The notes beneath the pieces were generated by a model, which was not told where the DNA came from, did no database searches, and saw only the letters and a list, made by a program, of their open reading frames with translations. 38,409 nucleotides of DNA from Candidatus Halobonum tyrrellensis G22 (GTDB lineage Archaea; Halobacteriota; Halobacteria; Halobacteriales; Haloferacaceae): positions 1 through 38,409 of the forward strand of contig NZ_ASGZ01000053.1 of assembly GCF_000495475.1 (NCBI RefSeq). Reading direction: 5' to 3'. This document shows, piece by piece, positions 1-7,969 of this stretch (the stretch's first letter is position 1; each line of letters starts with the position of its first letter). The position numbers and the translations under genes were made by a program.

Positions 1-1237
1 CGCGCGTCTCGCGCCACTGCGCCTCCGCCGAGAACGGGTCCGACTCCGCCCCCGACACCGCGTCGGTCGGCTCGCCGTCCCGCCGGGCGTACGAGCGGCG
101 GCCGTCCCGGTCCCGACCGTCGCTCGCGGGCGGGTCGGCTCCGTCGTCCGGGCCGGACGCCGAGCGGTCGTCGGGGTCGTCCCCGCCGGCGTCCACGTCG
201 GGGTCCGATTCCCGGTCGGCGCCGGCACCCGCGTTCCCGTCGTCGTCCCGCGGGCCGGCCGTCGGCGCCCCCTCGTCGTGGTCGGAACCCGGCCCGGCGT
301 CGGTGTCCGGCTTCGACTCCGTCTCCGGGTCCGACTCTGTGTCCGACTCCGACTCCGTGTTCGGGTCCGCGTCGAGCGCATCGGTCGGTGCCGGGTCGGC
401 CGTCGCGTCCGCGACCGGGTCCGAGTCGGCGGCTCTCTCGGCGTCGCCGTCAGTCGGGGAGTCGGCGTCGCCCGCTCGCCCCGCCCCCGCCGTCCCGTCG
501 TCCGCGTCGGTATCGGCACCGGTACCGGGGTCGATGGTGACGCCGCCGGGCGCGGCGCCGGCCGCGGGGTCGTCGGGCGCGGCGCCGGCCACGGGATCGT
601 CGGCCGACCGCTCGTCGTCGTCCGGCGCCCCCTCGGGGTCGGCCGGGTCCCCGCCGGTCCCCTCCGGGTCGTCGGTCGCGACGGCGCCCGACGGGTCGGG
701 CACGTCGACCACCGACACCGGCACCTCGTACACCTCGTAGATACCCACCTCGTCGTTCGCGCGCTCGAACGCCTCGTCGCCGGTGAGCGTCCGCCGGGCG
801 CTCCCGACGAACGCGCACGCCAGCGAGCGGCCGCCGTGGTACACCACGTAGTAGTCGCCCGAGAGGACGTTCTCGGAGAGTTCGACGTAGCCGGTGAAGT
901 TGCCCGCCGACAGCGTCGCGTCCACCTCCGACAGCGGCGTGTCGTTCGTGTAGTACCGCCCCCTGGTCTCCCCCTCGTCGCCCGCCTCGCGCATCGCGAA
1001 CAGAAGCGGGAGCGAGGGGTCGGGCGCGGCGTACGCCGTCCCGTCGGCGTCGGCGAACGACCCCACGTCGCCGTCCGCGACGCCGACGACGCGGCCGTTC
1101 AGGACGAACAGCCACGCCGTCCCGTCGGTGACCGCGCCCGTGAACTCCCGCGCCGCGAGTTCGTGGAGTCCCGCGTACCCCCCCTCGAAGGGCTCCGAAG
1201 CCCACCCGGTCACCGTCTCGACTGTCTCGCCGTCCAT
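1..1237 (-). CDS. DUF7527-type haloarchaeal protein, C-terminus cut by window edge
   Basis: The frame is open from an ATG at 1235-1237 to the left edge, so about 412 residues are visible and the C-terminus is missing. The first ~180 residues form a compact domain with YYTNDTPLSEVDATLS, FTGYVELSENVLSGDYYVVY and a GGRS loop, which I recognise from memory as the N-terminal domain of a conserved haloarchaeal family (DUF7527). It is followed by ~200 residues of Asp/Glu/Ser/Gly/Pro-rich linker with SESDTESDPETESKPD-like runs, probably disordered. The last visible residues (AEAQWRETR) look like the start of a helical region. A TATTT element on the minus strand at 1264-1268, about 29 nt upstream, supports this start and a leaderless transcript. 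The function is unknown; I see no catalytic motif. Confidence 0.8.
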   Translation of the reverse strand, partial: MDGETVETVTGWASEPFEGGYAGLHELAAREFTGAVTDGTAWLFVLNGRVVGVADGDVGSFADADGTAYAAPDPSLPLLFAMREAGDEGETRGRYYTNDTPLSEVDATLSAGNFTGYVELSENVLSGDYYVVYHGGRSLACAFVGSARRTLTGDEAFERANDEVGIYEVYEVPVSVVDVPDPSGAVATDDPEGTGGDPADPEGAPDDDERSADDPVAGAAPDDPAAGAAPGGVTIDPGTGADTDADDGTAGAGRAGDADSPTDGDAERAADSDPVADATADPAPTDALDADPNTESESDTESDPETESKPDTDAGPGSDHDEGAPTAGPRDDDGNAGAGADRESDPDVDAGGDDPDDRSASGPDDGADPPASDGRDRDGRRSYARRDGEPTDAVSGAESDPFSAEAQWRETR

Positions 1238-1263
1238 CGCCGGTAGTTCGCCGCGTACGAACC

Positions 1264-1268
1264 AAATA
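1264..1268 (-). promoter_or_regulatory. TATA-like element of the DUF7527 gene
   Basis: TATTT on the minus strand is centred 29 nt before the ATG at 1237, in otherwise GC-rich DNA. The spacing fits a leaderless haloarchaeal promoter. Confidence 0.5.
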
Positions 1269-1311
1269 CTTTCCGCCCGGTCGGACGGATGCAAGACGGA
1301 CGCCGGACGCG

Positions 1312-1818
1312 TTACGGCCGGTGCGGTCGCTCGCTCGGCGGCCGCCCGTCCGTCGGTTCCCCGTCGTCCCGGCGCCACCGACGGGCCGCCCCCGCGCCGG
1401 TGACGACCAGCGGAGCCAGCGCGTCGCTCCCGCTCGTCCCGGCGACGGCGTACAGCAGGAGGAAGCCGAAGTAGATGAGCACCAGTAGCCCGAGCGAGAC
1501 CAGCCGGAACCGCCGGAGGTCGGCGTGTTCGTCGGCGCTCGCGGCCGCGTACGCCTCCCGTTCCGTCTCGGTCAGGTCGTCGGCGTGCGCAAGCCCTCGG
1601 TGGAGGTCGAGGTGTCGCGCGCGGGGGAACCGCTCGTCGCACCGCTCGCAGGCGAACACATCGGCGTCCGCGGGGACGTCCAACTCCACGCCCGACCGGT
1701 CGACCAAGACGGGACCGCCCCCGGCGGACGAGTCCGGGGAGTCCGCTGCCGGGTCGCCGTCGCGGTTCCGCTCGCGGTCCGGGTCGGGGTCCGACGGGGG
1801 AGCGGGGGCGCCGCTCAT
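1312..1818 (-). CDS. C2H2 zinc-finger protein with one TM segment (DUF7410-like)
   Basis: This 168-residue protein has a disordered acidic N-terminus (residues 1-50), a classical zinc finger at 57-78 (C57-x2-C60-x12-H73-x4-H78), a charged helix (82-104), one transmembrane segment (about 106-126) and a basic C-terminal tail. The arrangement suggests a membrane-anchored zinc finger, which is known from haloarchaeal DUF7410 proteins. The ATG at 1816-1818 overlaps the TGA of the upstream membrane-protein gene by 4 nt (ATGA), so the two are translationally coupled. A longer upstream reading in this frame is arginine-rich and antisense-like, so I reject it. Whether the finger binds nucleic acid or protein cannot be told from the sequence. 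Confidence 0.8.
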   Translation of the reverse strand: MSGAPAPPSDPDPDRERNRDGDPAADSPDSSAGGGPVLVDRSGVELDVPADADVFACERCDERFPRARHLDLHRGLAHADDLTETEREAYAAASADEHADLRRFRLVSLGLLVLIYFGFLLLYAVAGTSGSDALAPLVVTGAGAARRWRRDDGEPTDGRPPSERPHRP

Positions 1819-3209
1819 ACGAAGGGGGGTGCACCCCCCGGTCGGGTGAGCACCCAGAGGCTCACCATCGTGTACGCCACCATGGCGACCGTGACGCCGT
1901 ACTGGCTGCGGATCGCCTGCAGGCGGTCGGGGAACAGGTCGTACGCCGTGGCGTGGGCCACCCAGACCGCGACGAGGTGGCCGGCGAGTATCGACGCGAC
2001 GGTGACGCCGCCGACCCACGCGGGCACCGACAGCGTCGGGAGGTCGACCGCCGCGGGCGGCGACAGCGGCGACGCGGCGACGACGGCCAGCGTCGGCGCG
2101 AGCGTCAGCGTCGTCGTCAGGTTGTGCGCGAGGTGGTAGCCCGCCGCGATGGCTAGAAGTGAAGGAGCGTACCGCCGGGCGAGCGTCACCGCCGAGACGA
2201 ACGTGTCGGCGTACCGTCGGGCCGCGCCCGCCGCCCCGAGGTAGGCGGCGTAGAACAGCCCGAACCCGAGGAGCATCCCGCCGAGGTACGCCGCGGGCGC
2301 CGGAACGCCCCCCGTCACGACCGGCGTGACGAGCGCCCCCCAGAGGTCGGTCCCGACGAACCCGTCGAACGTCGTGACGAACACGACACAGACGACGAAC
2401 CCCACGTCGCTCCGGTCGCGGACCCAGTCGGCGTCGGTCAGCCCCATCCCGGGCAGTCGGACCCGGACGCCGTCGGCGGTCCGCGCGACCGGCGCGACCC
2501 GGCCGTACGCCGCGAGCAGCCGCGAGACGGGGTCGGCCGTCGAGAACCACGTGTCGGCGCCGAAGACGACGCTCCCCGCCAGCGTGAGGACGCCGTAACA
2601 CGCGACGGTCGAGGCGAGCAGCCGCGGGTCGGAGGCGAGCGGCGTCACGACTTCGAGGTAGACGACCGCGAGTAACCCCCCGACCGCGGGCCACGAGCCG
2701 AGTCGCTCGGGGTACGGCCGGTCGAGCGACGGCAGCGGCGCCGCGAGCGTCCGGAACGGGTTGACGACCGGCCAGGTGTTGCCCACGAGGTACGTGCTCG
2801 TCACGTACGCACCCCACCAGCCCGCCCAGACTAAGAGCACCGCGGCGTTGCGCACGGCGGTGTTGGGACCGTCCGCCGGACCGGCGAACCCGGCGACGAA
2901 CACGAGCGCCAGCCCCGCCAGCCCGACCGCCCGCCCGGCGAGGACGGCGACCCGCCCCGGTTCGGGGAGCGCGTCGCCCCACGCGTCGACGCGGCGCACG
3001 AACGCGCGGTCGGTGACGAACGACGCGAGCAGGAACGACGCGCCGATGACGCCGCCGCCGGTGGCGAGAAACAGCCACGTCGGCACCGCCAGCGACTCCG
3101 AGGAGGCGCTCCGGATGCCGCCGGCGTGCGCGAGCGCGTCGCCCGCCAGCGCGACGAGGGCGACGAGCGTCGCGGCGGCCGCGGCGACGCGGACCCGGCG
3201 GCGGTTCAT
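1815..3209 (-). CDS. polytopic membrane protein, 'fenitrothion hydrolase FedB'-like
   Basis: The product has 464 residues. It starts with a signal-like segment (1-28, MNRRR then a hydrophobic core ending ALAHAGG) followed by about 10-11 hydrophobic segments. Conserved-looking pieces are WPVVNPFR, ADTWFSTADP, GYHLAHNLTT and ATAYDLFPDR, the last with His residues in membrane segments. Databases often label this haloarchaeal family after the organophosphate hydrolase subunit FedB. That name comes from homology only, and a membrane transport or metal-handling role next to respiratory genes is at least as likely. It overlaps the zinc-finger gene by 4 nt and is divergent from coxC. The upstream AT content near 3235 is weak, so its promoter is uncertain. 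Confidence 0.78.
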   Translation of the reverse strand: MNRRRVRVAAAAATLVALVALAGDALAHAGGIRSASSESLAVPTWLFLATGGGVIGASFLLASFVTDRAFVRRVDAWGDALPEPGRVAVLAGRAVGLAGLALVFVAGFAGPADGPNTAVRNAAVLLVWAGWWGAYVTSTYLVGNTWPVVNPFRTLAAPLPSLDRPYPERLGSWPAVGGLLAVVYLEVVTPLASDPRLLASTVACYGVLTLAGSVVFGADTWFSTADPVSRLLAAYGRVAPVARTADGVRVRLPGMGLTDADWVRDRSDVGFVVCVVFVTTFDGFVGTDLWGALVTPVVTGGVPAPAAYLGGMLLGFGLFYAAYLGAAGAARRYADTFVSAVTLARRYAPSLLAIAAGYHLAHNLTTTLTLAPTLAVVAASPLSPPAAVDLPTLSVPAWVGGVTVASILAGHLVAVWVAHATAYDLFPDRLQAIRSQYGVTVAMVAYTMVSLWVLTRPGGAPPFV

Positions 3210-3590
3210 TGGCCGGGGTTGGGTGGGGCCGCCCGAGTAGCTTGCGGAATCCGTCCCGACCGCCGTGGGGCGGGCGGGCGAGCGGGGACGGCACGGCCGT
3301 CGGGTCGCGCCACGGGTCGGCCGACAGCCGCCGCGGGGTCACGCGGAGGTGGGCCGTTACGGGCGTAGACGGGAACGAACGAGCGGGAGGAACGCGGACG
3401 GGAGCCGACGACAGAGGGCGGGAGTGCGAGCGGTGTGGACCGGGAGTGCGAGCGGTGTGGAACGGGCGGTCGCGGGCGCGCGGCTGGCGACGAACGGCGA
3501 GCGCGGCGTGAGAAGGCGTCGCGCCGGCGGCGAGAACGCCGCCGGGCGCGGGGACCGGCCGACGCGGCCGGCGGTCGACGACCGGTCGGC
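3210..3590. other. gene-free spacer with a short tandem repeat
   Basis: About 380 bases lie between the FedB-like gene and the small zinc-protein gene. The open frames here are arginine-rich and show no family resemblance. The only structure I see is a 21-base direct duplication at 3419-3461. No tRNA-like fold or AT-rich promoter is apparent apart from sequence near the two flanking starts. Confidence 0.5.
3419..3461. repeat. two perfect 21-bp direct repeats, period 22
   Basis: CGGGAGTGCGAGCGGTGTGGA occurs at 3419-3439 and again at 3441-3461, separated by one C. It lies in non-coding DNA. On the plus strand it could read as ECERCG, but no zinc-finger gene surrounds it. Confidence 0.85.
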
Positions 3591-3746
3591 TCAGACGCGC
3601 TTCGAGCGGGCTTCCCTGACGCCCGCGCCGTCGCGGACCATATCCTCACAGGACGGGCAGACGCGCACCTCCTCCATCCCCTCCGGTGCGAACACTCGAA
3701 CGTATCGTTCGGTAACGAAAGACCCGCAGTTCCTACACTCCGGCAT
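3591..3746 (-). CDS. 51-residue zinc-ribbon protein (DUF7563-like, CPxC type)
   Basis: ATG at 3744-3746 to TGA at 3591-3593. The product starts MPECRNCGSFVTERYVRVF, with pair C4/C7 and a second pair in VRVCPSCED, then a basic tail. Two CxxC knuckles in a ~50-residue protein match the small zinc-finger proteins common in haloarchaea (DUF7563 by recall). It is too short for ordinary gene finders and lies divergent to coxC, with the two starts 126 nt apart. Structural zinc binding is inferred from the four cysteines. The target is unknown; RNA or protein contacts are plausible. Confidence 0.8.
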   Translation of the reverse strand: MPECRNCGSFVTERYVRVFAPEGMEEVRVCPSCEDMVRDGAGVREARSKRV

Positions 3747-3840
3747 GCGAAACGAACTATCACGTCGTCCGTGGTAGTTCTATCGGCCAGCCGTCCGGCC
3801 GGCCCGCGGGTCGGCGCTGTCTGCCGTCGCGTATGGGGGG

Positions 3841-3846
3841 ATTTTT
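3841..3846 (+). promoter_or_regulatory. TATA-like element of coxC
   Basis: ATTTTT is centred 28 nt before the ATG at 3872, which sets the start inside a longer open frame and predicts a leaderless mRNA. Confidence 0.5.
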
Positions 3847-3871
3847 GGTTCCCGCCGGGCAACCGCTGGAT

Positions 3872-4741
3872 ATGGCTACCGAAACGGAAGACGCCCACGA
3901 CGAGGGCCACCACCTCCCCGCGGTCGAGGACTGGCCCCGCGGGTTCGGCGAGGCCTCGTGGTGGCCGTTCGTCACCGCGGCGGGGGCCGGCGGCATCTAC
4001 GTCGGGGTGGCGCTGTTCCTGATGGGGTTCGGCGACACGAACATCGTCCCCGTCGTCTACGGGCAGGCGACGCTCGTCGGCGCCGTCGGACTGTTCCTCG
4101 TCGGGCTGTACGGCTGGTTGTACCACGCGTTCGTCTCGCACTTCTGGCAGCGCGGGACCGACGAACACTCCGCGAGCAAGCTCCAGTGGGGGATGATCGC
4201 CTTCCTCGGGTCGGAGGTGGCGACGTTCAGCGGGGGCTTCGTCTACTTCTTCTTCATCCGGTCGGGTCCGTCGTGGCCGCCGGGCGAGCTTCCGCCGCTT
4301 CTCGGCTCGCTCGTGCTGATCAACACCGCGATCCTGATCGCCTCGTCGGTGACGCTCCACCTCGCACACGGCGCGATCCGGAAGAACAACCGCGGCCGGT
4401 TCATCGGCCTGCTCGGTCTCACGCTCCTGCTCGGTATCGTCTTCATCGGCGGGCAGGTGTACGAGTACTACGAGTTCATCGCACACGAGGGGTTCACCCT
4501 CACCACCGGCATCATCGGCTCGGCGTTCTACGGACTGACCGGTCTCCACGGGCTCCACGTCACGATGGGGGCGGTGCTGCTCGGCATCGTGTTCGTCCGG
4601 TCGCTGCTGGGGCAGTACTCCGCCGACCGGCACGTGTCGGTCACCACCGCGTCGATGTACTGGCACTTCGTCGACGCCGTCTGGATCCTCCTCGTCGTCG
4701 TGCTGTACGTCGGCGCCGAGATCGGCGGCGGCGCGGTGTAA
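3872..4741 (+). CDS. coxC: heme-copper (cytochrome c-type) oxidase subunit III
   Basis: A 289-residue membrane protein with seven hydrophobic segments, the size and topology of oxidase subunit III. Family landmarks are KLQWGMIAFLGSEVATFSGGF, the QVYEYYEFIAHEG loop, TGLHGLHVTMG and the C-terminal YWHFVDAVWILLVVVLY. Subunit III binds subunit I of the proton-pumping terminal oxidase in the cytoplasmic membrane and stabilises it; it carries no redox centre. The longer frame from 3833 was rejected because the AT element at 3841-3846 would then lie inside the gene and MATETEDAHDEGHH resembles a normal haloarchaeal N-terminus. Subunits I and II are not in this window, so the complex is completed from elsewhere. 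Confidence 0.93.
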   Translation: MATETEDAHDEGHHLPAVEDWPRGFGEASWWPFVTAAGAGGIYVGVALFLMGFGDTNIVPVVYGQATLVGAVGLFLVGLYGWLYHAFVSHFWQRGTDEHSASKLQWGMIAFLGSEVATFSGGFVYFFFIRSGPSWPPGELPPLLGSLVLINTAILIASSVTLHLAHGAIRKNNRGRFIGLLGLTLLLGIVFIGGQVYEYYEFIAHEGFTLTTGIIGSAFYGLTGLHGLHVTMGAVLLGIVFVRSLLGQYSADRHVSVTTASMYWHFVDAVWILLVVVLYVGAEIGGGAV

Positions 4742-4848
4742 GCCGGGACTCGCCCGCAGGACGGACCGGCGGGCGGCCCGTCGACCGTCCGCTCTCGGAC
4801 TGTCGTTCGTCCCCGAGACGACTCGCGCGCTCGCCGCCGAACGTGGCG

Positions 4849-5199
4849 TTACCCCTCCCGTCGCCCGCCGTCCCCGTGGCTCCGGCGGTCCTCGTCGTTC
4901 TCGTCGTCCTCGTCGTTCTCGTCGTTCTCGTCGTCCGGTTCCTCCCGGTAGCGTATCTCGGCGACTTCGCGGCGCTCGCCGTCGACGTACTTGTAGCGGC
5001 GGCCCGGCTCCTCGTCGGCGGTCGTGCGGTGGGAGCCGTCACAGAACGGGTAGTCGTCGCTCAGCCCGCACAGACAGACCGCGACGTCGCCCTTCTCCGG
5101 GTCGAGGTCGTCCTCGTCGAGTTTGAGCGGCCCGGTCGCCTCGTGGGTCACTTCGCGGCGCGGCGCCGCCGCGCCGTCGTCGCTCGCGTCGTCCGACAC
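4849..5199 (-). CDS. CDGSH iron-sulfur domain protein
   Basis: The 116-residue product carries a single CDGSH motif at about 42-57 (CLCGLSDDYPFCDGSH), giving the C-x-C-x2-S-x3-P-x-C-D-G-S-H signature whose three Cys and one His hold a [2Fe-2S] cluster. An N-terminal EVTHEATGPLKLDEDDLDPEKGD strand region precedes it. The C-terminus ends in an Asp/Glu/Asn-rich tail with DEND-type repeats, probably disordered and halo-adaptive. The start is 9 nt after the stop of the upstream membrane-protein gene. A TTTTA on the minus strand at 5225-5229, inside that gene's last codons, would give an additional promoter 28 nt upstream. Redox partner is unknown. Confidence 0.9.
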   Translation of the reverse strand: MSDDASDDGAAAPRREVTHEATGPLKLDEDDLDPEKGDVAVCLCGLSDDYPFCDGSHRTTADEEPGRRYKYVDGERREVAEIRYREEPDDENDENDEDDENDEDRRSHGDGGRREG

Positions 5200-5208
5200 G
5201 GGAGCGCT

Positions 5209-5604
5209 TCACGCCGCGTCGTCGTAAAACCACGACTCCGGCGGGGGGACGACCCCCCACTGGACGCCCGCGAGCAGGCAGAAGTACGCCACCAGCCCGC
5301 CGAGGAGGGCGGCGACGACGGCGGGTCCCGCGAGGAGCGCGAGCGCCGGGCCGCCCGCGGCGACGAGTAGCGTCCCCGTCCACCGGACCGACCGCCGCCC
5401 CCACAGCGCCCGCGCGCGGTCGGGAGCGAGCGCCATCGCGAGTTCGAGCGCCAGCGCGCCCGCCGCGCCGGCCGCGAGCGGCCGCGGGCTGGCGACCCGG
5501 TCGAGCGGGTAGTCGCGCGCCCGCGCGAACGCGATCAGTGCGGCCGTCGCGCCGGCCGCGAGCAGGCCGTCGCGTTCGCGCGGGTCGACGTCGAGCGAGT
5601 TCAC
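5209..5604 (-). CDS. small multi-pass membrane protein, unknown function
   Basis: 131 residues with a short hydrophilic start (MNSLDVDPRERDGLLAAG), hydrophobic stretches at about 13-30, 44-62 and 76-115, and a C-terminal GVVPPPESWFYDDAA. I do not recognise a family beyond a haloarchaea-type conserved hypothetical. It starts 57 nt from the divergent potassium-channel gene and shares the AT-rich block at 5631-5639 with it. It sits directly upstream of the CDGSH gene with a 9-nt gap, so the two probably form a transcription unit. Confidence 0.7.
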   Translation of the reverse strand: MNSLDVDPRERDGLLAAGATAALIAFARARDYPLDRVASPRPLAAGAAGALALELAMALAPDRARALWGRRSVRWTGTLLVAAGGPALALLAGPAVVAALLGGLVAYFCLLAGVQWGVVPPPESWFYDDAA

Positions 5605-5630
5605 GACCGACCGGACGGCTCGAAGGGAGG

Positions 5631-5639
5631 TAATTTATT
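5631..5639. promoter_or_regulatory. shared bidirectional TATA element
   Basis: TAATTTATT is the only AT-rich block between two divergent starts. Its centre lies 27 nt from the GTG at 5662 (plus) and about 31 nt from the ATG at 5604 (minus). One nearly symmetric element could seat TBP for both directions. Confidence 0.6.
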
Positions 5640-5661
5640 CGCGGCCGTCACACCGCTCGAC

Positions 5662-7296
5662 GTGTTATCCGTCTCGCAGGCCACCCGGCGCATCCTGGCG
5701 TATCTCGGCGGTGCGCTCGGCGTGATGGTCGCGCTCGCGTTCGTCTACCAGTGGGGGATGGCGACGTTCGAGGGGGCCGACGTGGAGTACGTCCACGCGC
5801 TGTACGTCGTCGTCGAGACGTTCACGACGACCGGGTTCGGACTCGACGCCGACCGGTGGACCAGCGACCGGATGCTGGGGCTGATGGTCGTGTTCCAACT
5901 CGTCGGCGTCGGACTCATCTTCCTCGCGTTGCCCGCCATCGTCATCCCGCTGGTGGGGGAGGCGCTGTCGTCGTCGCCGCCGGCGGGGTCGGAGCTGACC
6001 GACCACGTCGTGCTCTGTTCGTTCACGCCGCGCGGCGAGACGCTGGTGCGGGAACTCGACGCGCGCGACCAGCCGTACGTCGTGGTCGAACCCGACCGCG
6101 AGCGGGCGGGCGAACTCGCGGCCGACCACGACGTGGTCCACGGCGACCCCGAGGACGTGGAGACGCTCCGCGCCGCGAACGTGGGGGCGGCGCGGGGGCT
6201 GGTCGCCGACGCCGACGACGAGACCAACGCGAGCATCATCCTCTCCGCCCGGGAGGTGGCGGACGACGCTCTCCACGTCGTCAGTCTCGTCGAGGAGGAG
6301 TCGGTCGCCGACTACCACCGCTACGCGGGCGCCGACGAGGTGCTCTCGCCCCGGCGCATCCTCGGCGAGAGCCTGGGCGCGAAGGCGACGACGACGGTGG
6401 CGGACGAACTCGGCGAGGGGGTCGAGATCGGCGAGGACGTCCAGATCGCGGAACTGCTCGTCCACCACGGCAGCCCGCTGGTCGGCCGGACCGTCGCCGA
6501 GTGCCGGATCGGCGAGCGCACCGGCGCGAACATCATCGGGGCGTGGGTGAACGGCCGGTTCGAGTCGCCGCCCGCGCCCACCCGCGTGCTCGACGAACAC
6601 ACCGTCGTCCTGGTCGTCGGCCGGGAGCCGCAACTGGAGGCGCTCAAGCGGCTCACGCTCTCGGAGACCCGGCGACACCGCCGCGGCCCGGTGATCGTGG
6701 CGGGCTACGGCGTCGTGGGGCGGTCGGTGGCGGGCGAACTCGCCGCCAGCGAGGACACCGTCGTCGTCGACCTGACCGAGAAACCCGGCGTCGACGTGGT
6801 CGGCGACGCCACCGACCGGCGGACGCTGGAGGAGGCGGGCATCGACGAGGCGCGCACCGTCGTGCTCGCGCTCGGGTCGGACACGACCACCGTCTTCGCC
6901 ACGCTCGCGGTCCGGCAGGTCGCGCCCGACGTCGAGGTGATCGCGCGCGCCAACGACGACGAGACGGTGCCGAAGCTCTACCGCGCGGGCGCCGAGTACG
7001 TCCTCGCGCTCTCGACCGTCTCCGGCCGGATGCTCGCGTCCCGCTTGCTCGACGAGGAGGTGCTCCGCCCGGAGACGCAGATCGAACTCGTGCGGACGCG
7101 CGCGCCGAACCTCCGCGGCGAGACGCTCGCCGACGCCGACGTGCGCGCGCGCACCGGCTGTACCGTCATCGCGGTCGAACGGAACGGCGAGGTGGTGACG
7201 GACGTCGGTCCCGACACGACGGTCCGACCGGACGACACCCTGGTGGTCGCGGGCACCGACGGCGCCGTCGCGCGGTTCACCGAGCGGTTCACGTAG
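5662..7296 (+). CDS. 2TM potassium channel with duplicated RCK (TrkA-N/TrkA-C) domains
   Basis: The product has 544 residues. TM1 spans about 11-33, the pore helix and filter about 45-61 (TFTTTGFGLD in place of the textbook TVGYGD) and TM2 about 71-98. Then come TrkA-N (~114-230), TrkA-C (~255-325), a second TrkA-N (~343-455) and a second TrkA-C (~460-544). The second Rossmann fold has an intact GYGVVGRS nucleotide loop. The first reads CSFTPRGET and lacks the glycine pattern, so ligand binding is probably uneven between the two modules. This layout resembles calcium- or nucleotide-gated K+ channels (MthK/BK-like gating ring). Transport of K+ suits a salt-in halophile. The GTG start is set by the AT block 27 nt upstream. 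Confidence 0.88.
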   Translation: MLSVSQATRRILAYLGGALGVMVALAFVYQWGMATFEGADVEYVHALYVVVETFTTTGFGLDADRWTSDRMLGLMVVFQLVGVGLIFLALPAIVIPLVGEALSSSPPAGSELTDHVVLCSFTPRGETLVRELDARDQPYVVVEPDRERAGELAADHDVVHGDPEDVETLRAANVGAARGLVADADDETNASIILSAREVADDALHVVSLVEEESVADYHRYAGADEVLSPRRILGESLGAKATTTVADELGEGVEIGEDVQIAELLVHHGSPLVGRTVAECRIGERTGANIIGAWVNGRFESPPAPTRVLDEHTVVLVVGREPQLEALKRLTLSETRRHRRGPVIVAGYGVVGRSVAGELAASEDTVVVDLTEKPGVDVVGDATDRRTLEEAGIDEARTVVLALGSDTTTVFATLAVRQVAPDVEVIARANDDETVPKLYRAGAEYVLALSTVSGRMLASRLLDEEVLRPETQIELVRTRAPNLRGETLADADVRARTGCTVIAVERNGEVVTDVGPDTTVRPDDTLVVAGTDGAVARFTERFT

Positions 7297-7313
7297 CGCA
7301 CCGGGTCCTCGCC

Positions 7314-7916
7314 TCACCCGCGGTCGGACTCGCCCGTCCGGCTCTCCCCTCCGCCCGCGAGCGGCGCGACCGGCGAGAGCGCGAGCACCCACAGCGCGAG
7401 GACGGCCGCGCCGACGAACTCCGGCACCGCCAGCCCCGGGCCGACCCTGACCCCCGCGACCCACAGCGCCCACTGGCCGACGTGGAGCGCCGCGAACGCG
7501 AGCGACGCCCGCCCGGTCGCCGTCCCGTGCCGCGTCAGGCCGTCGGCGACGAGCGTCGCCGTCAGCCCGAGGTAGAAGCCGACGGCGGCGGGGAAGTGGT
7601 ACGGACTCCCCGACGGGAACGCGCCGACGCCGCCCAACAGGAGCAGCGTCGGCGCGAACAGCACCCCCGACGCTCGCGCCCACCCGGTCGCGTCGCGCCA
7701 CAGCGCCCACGCGTACGGCAGCCCCAGCGCCGCGGCGACGAGCAGCGTCCCGTTGAACAGCGCCGCGGTCCGCGGGGCGACGCCCAGGTCCGAGAGGGCG
7801 TTCGCGGGCCACGCGAACCACGGCGCGAGCAGGGTGACGAGCGGGATGCCGACCAGCGCGAGGACGACCGCGAGGCTGCCGGACACGACCGCGAGCCGAC
7901 GAGCGGTCCGAGGCAT
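7314..7916 (-). CDS. DUF998 family membrane protein
   Basis: 200 residues with six hydrophobic segments and the family hallmark FAWPANALSDLG near residue 35, followed by LFNGTLLVAAALGL and FPSGSPYHFPAAVGFY. DUF998 proteins are integral membrane proteins of unknown function. The ATG at 7914-7916 has TTTATC on the minus strand at 7939-7944, about 25 nt upstream. The open frame runs much further upstream but only as arginine-rich antisense sequence. It lies 53 nt downstream of the PHP hydrolase gene on the same strand and probably has its own promoter. Confidence 0.85.
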   Translation of the reverse strand: MPRTARRLAVVSGSLAVVLALVGIPLVTLLAPWFAWPANALSDLGVAPRTAALFNGTLLVAAALGLPYAWALWRDATGWARASGVLFAPTLLLLGGVGAFPSGSPYHFPAAVGFYLGLTATLVADGLTRHGTATGRASLAFAALHVGQWALWVAGVRVGPGLAVPEFVGAAVLALWVLALSPVAPLAGGGESRTGESDRG

Positions 7917-7969
7917 CGACCTGACCTCCGGCCCCGCGGATAAAGGGCTTGGGGATCCAAGCGGGGGTA

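Noticed and set aside
278-1265. Long open frames on both strands over the DUF7527 gene
   Set aside because: They are arginine- or serine-rich, lack domains and mirror the real frame; GC-rich third positions open antisense frames throughout the window.
3435-4022. Plus-strand frame beginning MDRECERCGTGG, suggestive of a zinc finger
   Set aside because: Only one CxxC, created by a 21-bp duplication, followed by arginine-rich sequence that overlaps coxC in another frame.
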